NCBI RefSeq assembly: GCF_033115175.1
Contig: NC_084836.1
Coordinates: forward strand, 64,223,097-64,287,096
Source of the DNA: Lepus europaeus
Taxonomy: Eukaryota > Chordata > Mammalia > Lagomorpha > Leporidae
Length of the DNA: 64,000 nt
Reading direction: 5' to 3'
A program made the position numbers and the translations under genes. Under the pieces are notes generated by a model. That model did no database searches. It saw nothing but the letters and a program-made list of their open reading frames with translations, and had not been told where the DNA came from. Positions 51,502 through 61,500 of this stretch are shown in pieces (positions within the stretch are counted from its first letter, which is position 1; each line of letters opens with the position of its first letter).

Positions 51502-53905
51502 GGCGAGGGAGGCGGGGTGGCCCCGCCCACCTTCCAAACAAACAAACCTGCCATTCTCAACTGCTGATGCTGCCCTGGGTCAGGCTAAGTCAGATAATCC
51601 TGATTTTGGACCCTGCCCACGGCAGCACCCACATCCTCTTACCCCGCACCCATCTCCCTTCCTCCTCCTGCTCCTCAGATAAGAGGGGCAGAGGTGAGGT
51701 CCTTCTGGACTGAAAGCCAAAAAAAGAAAAATAATTTCTCCTTTCTGTTTATTTCCTACTTAAACATGGGAGGGGGAGAGAAGGCCCCGCTTCCTCCTCC
51801 TGGCCCCACCCCCTCCCTGTACGCGCCCCAGCATCCTGGGGCTATTTAACAATAGCAATAGTTCTAGTGAATGTGTGAAACCGAGAAACACTCTGTACTG
51901 TGTGCGGACCCGCAGTGACGGCCAGTAAGTGGACTTACTCCCAGTGTGTCGAGCCGGACCCCGGGCCCTGGACATGCTGCTTCCATGTTCAGTCTTTTCC
52001 TGCTCCTCACTTGCTCTCGAGTTTTTCTTTTCCTTCCCCTCTGCCCTCCATTTTTCAAATTTTCTCTCGTCCAATAATGGAAAACTATCGTGTACGGGTT
52101 CTTCCCCTCCTCTCTCCCACTTCTTACCCTGCAAAGGAAAAAAGAAAAGTTCGGAGGCCCCCGTCTTTCTGTCCTCTTCCTGCCGTGGCTGTCCTCCACG
52201 CTGAGTTTCCAGCCTTCTCTGAAACTCGGCAGCTGGGAGAGGGGCGGCGGCGCCTGGGCTTTCCCGCCTCCTCCCCAAACCTCCCGCTCGGGAACTCCTC
52301 AGGGACAAGTACTGCTGAGTTTGGGCACACCCCAAGATGAAGGCCAGAGAGCAGTTAACTGGCCTCAGAGCGAGTGCTGAGAGTGTGTGTGTGTGTGTGT
52401 GTGTGAGTGTGTGAGAGATGGGGGGAAGGAGGGGATGCTGTGACTGCTGGGATCCCATTCAGTTTCCCCAGATACCTGTTTTTATCCCTTTTCCCGTCGT
52501 CTCAAACTATTGTTTGTTTTCTTTGTCTTTGGGAAACCACAGGAACAAGCGCTCTGGGGACAAGGCTGTTTCCCTCCTCTCTCCTGGTCCCTCTGTTCCA
52601 GCCTCTTCAAACTGTGCAATCTTTCAGCAGGAGCTCCCTCCTCAGAGGCTTTGAGTTTTAAGCTTTTGCAGGGAGAGGGCTAGAACTGGATCTTTCCAAA
52701 ATCTCTTGAGCTTCTGTGGGTTTAGTTGTGCTTTCTGCCCCATCCCCCAGCAGCAGAGCCCCCGGAGCACAGGAGAGGGCAGGGGGAAGCCCTGGGTCTA
52801 CCACTGCCCCGCAGGGCCAGTGCCCAAGTTAAGCCCCCAGCAGGTGAGAGGAAAGCGCCTAAGTGCACGTGATAGCCATGGGCCCCGGCCGGCCCCCCGC
52901 TTTCCTGCTCAGCAGAGCGCCTCCCGTCGGAGATTACGGGTACTTGCACTGGGGAGGCCGCTGCTCCCTTGGTGGGGGAGGGTGCCGGGCGGGGCAGTGT
53001 GGGCTCAGGCAGCCCCTCCCTCTCCTGTATGTCCCTTCTCCCCCATAGCCTATTTCTAAAGTCGCCTTTTCTGTCAGATAGACCTCAAAACTTTTAACTT
53101 TATTTGAAATTTTTGTTTTTTGCTTTTAAATAAGAGGTGGATTGAAGAATATTTGAATTGACTTTATATTATGCATAAATATTTATATTTTATCTAAGTA
53201 ACTGCGCTGTAACAGACTTTGTGTTGGCCAGCTGTTTGGGCTGTTGGAGCGGGGGCTCCTCCACCCAGGCTTCCCCGGCGGCGCCGCGCCAGCCCGCTCT
53301 CCTCGCAGGGGAGGGGAGGCGGAGGGCCTGGCGGCTCCGGCTCTGTGTCCCCCCCCCCCCCCCGCCCACCTCTTTCCCTAGGGACCAGGCACTCTTCAGG
53401 TGGGGGGGGTTCCTCACCTCAGGTTTGAAGGGGGTGGGGAGCGGGGATGATCACAGGGGCCATTTCTCAGTTCTCTTTCCTCATCCTTACCACCCCTTGA
53501 GCTAGGTGGGTTTTCTCTTCTTGACGATAAGGAGTATTCGGTAGGGAAGACAGGTGAAAAAGACAAGCCACCCTGCCCTCTGTTTCCCCTCCCCCATCAG
53601 TCTGGTAACAGGAAGAAACCACACCATCGACACCAACAAGTTTCCACGTTCCTTTTACAACAAAAGGGACTGACTTTTTATATAACCAAATGTGGTGTTT
53701 TAGTGACTTTTTGATAATGTACAGTTTTTTGTGAATTTAAATTTATTTCTTTCTATATTTTTAGGACCAATCTCATTTTTAATAAGGTTAAAAAAGGAAA
53801 AAAAAAGTCTAGAGAAAGACTCCTGTTTTTGCCATGTGATGTTCCACAAGTGCAGCTGTAGAAAGTGCTTGTCAGTTGAATAAAAACCACATTTGATAGA
53901 GAGTC
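51502..53905 (+). terminator. BAZ2A: BAZ2A 3'UTR and poly(A) signal
   Basis: About 2.4 kb of 3'UTR free of SINEs. It includes a GT repeat (52384-52406), a C14-class run (53350-53363) and an A/T-rich last 200 bp. A canonical AATAAA is at 53879-53884, with a GT-rich downstream element (ctctgtgtgttcatc) at about 53911, so cleavage is near 53900. Confidence 0.88.
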
Positions 53906-55120
53906 CCGGCCTCTGTGTGTTCATCTTGCGCATGGGCTGGCACCCAGGCCTCGGGGGAGGTCTGCCTGTCTCCGTGGGCGGGGTCGGGCGGCTGTACTGC
54001 TGAACCTCCCCACTAGGCCTTTTCTGTTAGAGGGCTTCTCAAAGGATCCCCACTTCACCCGCCCGGCACGCACGGAGGCAGCCTGAAGTGAGTGAGGTCA
54101 CTGGGCAGAGTGGGGGCGGTGTGCCTGGCTCCTGCCTTCTTGGGAGCCGCGGCCTTAGCTTCCTAAGCTGCTGTCCGTGTTTCTGGAGTAGCAGAGTACC
54201 GGCCCGTCACCAGCTTCCCACCTCCTAACCATGGAGAAGGCACCAAGATGTGAACTTTTTTATTAAAAAATAAGGCAAAACACAGGTCTGTCAAATTGTA
54301 GGACAGCAATGTGAGAAGACCAGGGGGTCAGAAAAGCTACAGGGCCAGCGCTGGCATAGAAATGAAAAGACTGGAAAATGAAAAAAAAAAAATGCAGAAG
54401 CTGCTTATTTCCTGTCCAAGGCGGTAAGTGCAGGCGACAGGCTGCTGGCCCCCCCAGAAAGGCCGGGCAGGGCTTTGGCGTGGGGATGCCAGTGATGAGC
54501 TGGACGCCTGGGCCCTGCGGAGGGAGGGTAGGGTGCCCGATTACCTTCTCCCTCCTCCGCTGTGTTCCTGGGGGCGACGCCAGGCACGCCCAGCCTGCCC
54601 AGCCCATTCTAGGGTGAGGAGGGAGCTAACCTCTTGAGAGACCTTCCAGAAGAAACAGCCAGTGGTCATTTCCTAGCCCCCAGTTTCCCACCCTTAGGAA
54701 GAGGACAGTGAAGAGATGAGTGAATCAAGTGCCCGGGAGGCTGAGGTAGATGAGTAACTAGGACGAGGAAGCTGGATCTGCCTGAATGGCGGTAAATTGG
54801 GTGACCGCCCTGAGGGTGAGACACAGCTCTGTCCAGGGCTGCTTTTAGCTGCTGAGAGAGGACTCGCCACAAGGGCAGCTGAGAGTGGAGTAGTGTGGAC
54901 AGACCGGAAACGCAGGTAGCACAGTCATGGAGTCGTTGGTTTAAAGGGGAATCGGGACGAATCGGTAGGTGGCGCAAGATCTAGGACCACAGGCCTCAGC
55001 CTGGCTTTAGCGACACCCACGTTCTCTGAAGCCCACTGATTCAAGCAGATCCGGGGCAAGTGTGGACCTGGACCTCATCACCAGCCCAAGCTCTCGGCGC
55101 CCGAGGTGAAGCAGCCCTTC

Positions 55121-55170
55121 AACAGTGCAGTGCTGCCGCTTGACCAACAGTGCAGTGCTGCCGCTTGACC
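55121..55170 (-). repeat. perfect 25-bp tandem duplication in the RBMS2 3'UTR
   Basis: The two adjacent units 55121-55145 and 55146-55170 are identical. Each unit read in RBMS2 sense contains TGCACTG, a 7-mer complementary to positions 2-8 of the miR-148/152 family. Confidence 0.95.
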
Positions 55171-57788
55171 AGCAGGTGGGGCGTGTGCACAAGGGAGCAC
55201 CAGTGGTTTCCTTTTCTAAAAGCCTTAGTCCCTGTGGGGACCTCGCCACGTTCCACCGAGGGCTCTCCCAGCATCCTCACCCACAAAGTGATGGCCCGCC
55301 ACGGGTTACCCACTGGAACAGCAAGGAGTGAGTGCTGGAAACACCGGAGGCGCAGTGGGAGGTGCCGGAGCTCCTGCGGCAGCAAGTTAGGGCAGACAGG
55401 AGATGGACCAGGGCCCAGGCGGCCTGAACCAGCACAGCCTGTGGAGCGGCAGTGGTAAAGCCAGGTTTTCATCCTTGGCACAGGCAGCAGCATCCAACCA
55501 CCGTACCGACAAGCACGGTCACCACACCAGGGCCGCTGGGCTTCCTAGACGGGGCAGCTCCAAATCCGTTGGCTAAAAACACTCTGGAAAAATAGATGTC
55601 CTCCCTGCCATTCCACCTCTTCCTAACCTCCCCACTGCCCTCTGGGAGTCCAGTCAGCCTAGGGTCTGAGTTTCACCTCCGAGCCTGAGAAGAGCAGCGG
55701 CAACCCAGGCATGAGGCGGGCCAGCCAGGCTTGTGGCCTGGTGAGGGGCCACACCATCTGCTGCGCGCCCTTTGAAAACAGGAAAGCACAAAGTACTAAG
55801 AGATCTTAAGGCTGAATCGTAACGAGCTGGGGCAAGAGACCAGGGACAGAGAGGAGAGTGGGAGCGGGCCCGTCAGGCTGGGCGGCTTTGGGCAGGCCAC
55901 TTCCCCTCTGCTCCATGCTCTCCTGCAACAGGGCCTGGAAGCCAAAAGCACCAACAAGGAGTTCCTCTGCGCCCCCAGCCCTGGCGACCACCTCAGGCCC
56001 CCCATCACCGCCCAGGCCCGAATGAGACCCTCGGACTCCAGCAGGTCCGTTCCCGTGAGAGCTCCCGGAGGTGACTTGACAATTGAAAGCAGAACAGATC
56101 GTGACCATTTGAACATTTTTAAATACAGAGAAAAGGGGCAGGAGCAGGGGTTCCGGGAGGCGGAGGAGCGCTGGCAGTGCTGCGACAGGCCCCACGCACC
56201 CACCTCCTCAGCTCGCTGCCTGCCAGCCTCCATCAGGGTCCCCGATGTGTTTGTCTCTCGAAGGCACTGACAAGGAAGCAGCTATGCGGCGCTTTCCTTG
56301 ACTGAGGCTAGAGACAGAACTAAGGCTCACCTGCTCAGCCAAATCCTTCTAGAAGGCTGCTGAGCTTGGGGCTGCCTCACCCCGGGTAAGCCCTTCTGTG
56401 AGGAACATCTCGGCCTTTACATCCTGGGTGGGGTCAGGGGGCACTGGCGGATGCCTGGCGGGGGCGGGGGCACGCTGGGCTCTTGCTCCCAGCGCCTCTT
56501 TCCCCCTCCACTGTTTGACTTTGCCAAGGCCTGGCAGACAGGCACGTGCCTGGAAGTGAAGGGAGCAGAATTCTTCTCGCCAGGCAAGGCAGCGACCAGG
56601 GAAGACGGCAGCAGGGCCTTGCTCCCCGCAAGCCAAGCCATGGCTTCCTCCTGGGCGCGGGCCTCACAGGGGACGGCCAGAGGGAGGAACTCGGGCTCGG
56701 ACTTCCCATGCTGCTCCCTGTTGTCCTTCCACAAGAAGGAAACTGCTTGCTGATGGCCTGGGCCCAAGCTTGGGGAAGGGGTCCACACACGGTTCTAGAG
56801 CTTTGCCCTTCCCCACCCCCATGACCAAGTGTGTGCGGGTGCAGCAGCCGCAGCCTTCTGAGGCCGGCTCCTGCTGGACGCACGGGGGTCACAGGTCAGA
56901 GCCTGAGAAGTCAAGGATCCCACGGCTGTCCCTCCAAGCCAGGTACATGGATGTGTGAAGGCACGCGGTGTCCAGAGCTGGGCTGGGGGTCTTCCCCACC
57001 CCAGAGAGCAGGGACAACCCTGGGTCAAACTCTTTCAGCTTTGGCATGAGGGATGACATCTGGGGCCAGAGACGTCTTTGCTGTCCCGTGCTCTGCAGGC
57101 TGCCAGCAGCACACACCCCCGGCCGCAGATCCCCCGTGGACGGAGGCTGTGCCGCAGGGAGCGCAGGGAAGAGGGGCCGGGAGACGTCCAGAGGCAGGGA
57201 GGCAGGTGTAGAAAGACCTTTGCTCAGGTGGCGTCGGCTGGTGTGAGAAGCATCAGTCAGAGGCCGGGCGAGTCCGTCCTGGAACGGTCTTCAGCCCCTT
57301 GGGCCCACAGGTGGCTTCCAAAGGCTGCAGTTCGTCTCGCGCAAGAGCCTTGGTGCTGTGTCCACGTCCTGAAGCCCAGATGGACGCCTCACCCGGGAAG
57401 AGCAGCAGCTTCCGTCACCTCGTTCCATGCCCAGCTCCCCCAAATTCCACAAGAAGTTTCATTCACAAAATAAGCCCACAAAATTAAAGACTGAACAAAG
57501 GTAGCGGAGGCGACTCGGCTGTATGGGAGAGAAAAATGACCAACCTGGAGGAGAGAGACGGCACAGCGCGCGAGGAGGGCCCACGGGGCGGGGGCAGGGG
57601 TGCACGTTAGCAGCCCGCACCGTGTCCCCAAACACGCATGCATCCACGAAGTCCAGGGCGGCACACAGCAAGCGGGGCTCCCTCGTCCATGTCCTAGCAC
57701 CACAGCTTTCTGGGTTTTCTTAAAGATACAATGACAAATCAAAAAGGCCTCCGAAAATCATCCCAATACATACAAAACAGGTTTTTTC

Positions 57789-58139
57789 GGCTGGCGCTGC
57801 AGCTCACTAGGCTAATCCTCTGCCTGCGGTGCCGGCACCCTGGGTTCTAGTTCCGGTTGGGGTGCTGGATTCTGTCCCGATTGCTCCTCTTCCAGTCCAG
57901 CTCTCTGCTGTGGCCTGGGAAGGCAGTGGAGGATGGCCCAGGTCCTTGGGCCCTGCACCCACGAGGGAGAACAGGAGGAAGCACGTGGCTCCTGGCTTCA
58001 GATCGGCACAGCGCACTGGCCACAACACACCAGCTGTAGCGGCCACTTGGGGGGTGAACCAACGGAAAAAGGAAGACCCTTTCTCTCTCTCTAACTCTGC
58101 CTGTCAATAAATAAATAAATAAATAAATAAATAAAAACA
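57789..58139 (+). repeat. young-type C-repeat SINE inside the RBMS2 3'UTR
   Basis: Antisense to RBMS2. Target duplication acaggttttttc lies at about 57778-57789 and 58144. Tail gcctgtc followed by an (aaat)n run at 58107-58136. Confidence 0.92.
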
Positions 58140-58510
58140 AAAAACAGGTTTTTTCATGGGGAGGAGCTGCTCCAGCTGAGCTCTTTGGTGGAGGGGAAAA
58201 ACCCACAGCGTAGCTACAAGGGGACAAAAAGCTTTCTTTGCAGAAGGAAAAATGCATTTTGAACCCTGAGACTGCAGCACAAGTGAGGGCCCCCCAACCC
58301 CCATGGCCAAGTAGACGGTGCAGAGGGCGGGGCGCCCAGGCCCACAGAAGACAGTGGCCGCAGCTAGCGCTCTGCGGCGTGACAGACCTGTGTCTGGAGA
58401 AATTCATTTCTGTCTGACCTGGCAGGGAGCGGGAACCTAAAGGAGGCACAAACCAGGGAGGGGAGGGAGGGGCCCCATCTACGGTCTCCCCATGCGCGGG
58501 GCTTACCCAG

Positions 58511-61500
58511 TTACTTGGAGAACTGGAAAGAATAGACCCCAGGGTCAGAGGGGGCATCCACTGCCACTTGGCTCTGCTGGCCGCTGCTATCCTGTACCAT
58601 GCCCAAGAACAAGAGTCAGCTCACGCCTCCCACCGAGGCACCCTGCCTGGACCACCTCTCCACACTCAGCTGCACCAGCATGCACACTGCCCCACCCCCC
58701 AGAGCTCAGGGCAGCCTCTCTGCGCCCCGCAAGAGGAAGGCCCTGAGCAGGGGAACCTGCCTCTGCTCACCTCCCTTAGCCTCAGTCCAGAGAGGCGACG
58801 AAGGCCCTTACCTCCACCGACACACTGGATGAGGGCACCGGGGCGTACTGGGGGATGTAAGCGCCCTGCAGGGCCGCTGCCGCGGGCACGTACTAGAACG
58901 AAATACCAACAGGCTCAGGGCAAGGCCTCTTGGCAACGTTGGAGGCTTAAAAAACAAATAAACAAACAACAAAAAAACCCGAAGCCCTGATGCCTGTGTT
59001 CTACCTCCAGAGCCCTGGCTTCTTAAAGGCGCGCCAGGCCATCTAAAGCGCACTGTGGCTTAGATACTTCCACTGCAGGGCTTTCTCCCTCCTTCCTGCT
59101 CCTCCTGCTTCTCCTGGGTCTGCTGCCTGCTCTGCCCTGAAGCCCTCCTGTGTGGGCCAGGAGGCAGCAGACACAAGAAACTGAATGAATGTCACCCACT
59201 CTTCCGCTAACTCCCGAGTAGTTGGTGAGAACGTCCAGGAAATGAATTTGAACACTTAAACTCACATAGGAGAGAAACATCATCAGTGAGTTTTGTGAAC
59301 CAACAAGCAAGGTAGGCTGCAGGGTGGAGGGGTTGCGTTCCCAGCATCTGGACAATCAGTTTATCTCCTGTTCTGAGCGTTCCCCTAACGATGCTTAAGT
59401 AAGTCCACCATCACTCCTAAGTATCTAGGCTGAAGGGCATCACAGATGTTCCCTCTCCTGCAGGACCCAGTAATCAGAAATCTCCGCTTTGGGCTGGCCC
59501 TGGGGTGTGGTGGCTTAAGCTGCTGCCTGTGACGCTGGCATCCCATATGAATACCAGTTTGAGTCCTGGCTCCTCCACCTCTGATCCAGCTCCCTGCTAA
59601 TGTGTCTGGGAGAGCAGCAGAAGATGGCCCAAGTATTTGGGCCCCTGCCACACATATGAAAAATTCAGGTGGAGTTCCTGGCTCCTGGCTTTGGCTTGGC
59701 CCAGCCTAGGCCACTGTGACCACATGGAGAGTGAACTAGCAGATAGAAAATCTGTCTCTGTCATTCTGCCTTTCAAAAAGGTAAACATACCTTAACAACC
59801 GAAAAGAAAAAAGCATGCCACTTTACCGTGCCTGTGCTGCCAAGGGAGAGGTGGCCCAGTTGCTGGGCCAGAGGTCCCACCATGGAGGTCGGCGGCAGTG
59901 AGACGGGGTGATCCATCCCTGGCGTCAGGACCGAGCCCTAGAGGCAAGGACAGCACCAGCGGTCAGCAGGCAGCACCCCGGGAAGCCACCTAGAGCACTG
60001 ACTGGCGGCGACCAGGCCCGCTGAAGACAGAGAAGACATGTGAGCAGCAACCCGGCTCTGGAGCAGGAGCAGGCGCTCTGCCGCCCGTCTGGAGAGCCCC
60101 AGCCTCAGAATCACACACACAGAATTTAAGGTTTTAGAGGTGGGCTGCACAGGGACTGAGCGAGAACTCACACCCACATCTGTCATCAAAGCCCACTGTT
60201 TTTCTCTACAGCACATCGCCTCTTTTGCTTCTGCCCGCTTCTGAACACTCACCGAAGGCTGCATGAGGTACGACTGGTGGTGCATCCAAGACGGGGTGGG
60301 CACTTGCAGAGGAGACGTCTGGCTCACTCTCTAAGGCAAGCGAAGACAAACAGAAATGTTAATTCTCCAGAAACTACTCTTCAGCCCAGTGACCCACAAT
60401 GTTCTGCAAAGCCCAAACAAGTTGGAATCCTTCCCTCAGAAAATACAAACATTAAGAGTAAATACTTAGGGGCTGGCACTGTGGCGTCAAGGCTAAAGCC
60501 GCCACCTGCAGAGCCAGTATCCCATATGGGCACCAGTTCAAGTCCTAACTGCTCCACTTCTAATCCAGCTCTCTGGGAGCTGGCCTGCTATGGCCTGGGA
60601 AAGCAGAAGAAGATGGCCCAAGTGCTTGGGCCCCTGCACCCATGTGAGAGACCTGGATGAAGCTCCTGGCTCCTGCCTTCAAATCAAACCCAGCTCCAGC
60701 CATTGTAGCCATCTGGGAAGTGAATCAGCAGATGGAAGATCTCACTCTCTGTCTCTGCCTCTAACTCTGCCTCTCAAATAAATAAATCTTTTATTGGCAA
60801 CTCTTCCAACTAAGTGACCCCATTGAAAAATGGACAAAAGAGGTGAGTGTTTAGCCTAGCAGTTAAGATACTGGTTAAGGGGCTAGCATTGTGGTGCAGC
60901 GGTGAGTGCCAGCTCAAGTCCCAGCTGCTCTGCTTCTGACCCAGCTCATCACTCTGCTGCTTTCCCAGGCACATTAGCAGGGAGCTGGATTGGAAGCGGA
61001 GCAGCTGGGACTTGAGCCAGTGTTCATATGGGATGCCAGCTTTGCAGGTGGTGCCTCAACCCACTGTTCCACAATGCGTGCCCTAATAATAGTTAAATCT
61101 TAAAAAAAAAAAACAAAGACACTGGTTATGAGGCTCACATTCCACATCAGAGAGTACATGGGTTCCAGTCTTGGTTCCAGCTCCTAACTCCAGAGTTTTT
61201 GTAATGAAGCCCCTGGAAGCAGTGGTGCCTGCTCAAGTGAGGGGGTTCCTGCCATCCATGTGGGAGATCTGAGTGAGTTCCCAGCTGCCAGCTTGCACCA
61301 GGCCTGGGCCCACCACTGGCTGTGGCAGGCCTGTGGGGAGTACACCAGTAGGTGGTGTACTTTCCTGTCTGTGTATGTCTTAAACGACTTTTTAAATGGG
61401 CAAAATATTTAAACACTCATCTGAGAATGATACACAAATGTCCAATAAACATGAAAGAGACTCAAATTAAAAAAACCAACAACAGCATATAGCACTTCAA

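Larger units (their letters stand above)
54241..58510 (-). terminator. RBMS2: RBMS2 3'UTR and poly(A) signal
   Basis: Taken as one uninterrupted terminal exon of about 4.3 kb. The AATAAA on the minus strand is at 54264-54259 (TTTATT on +). It contains one young C-repeat SINE inserted antisense to the gene (57789-58139), a 25-bp tandem duplication (55121-55170), and otherwise GC-rich unique sequence. No other canonical poly(A) hexamer on the minus strand was noticed in the UTR. Confidence 0.75.
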
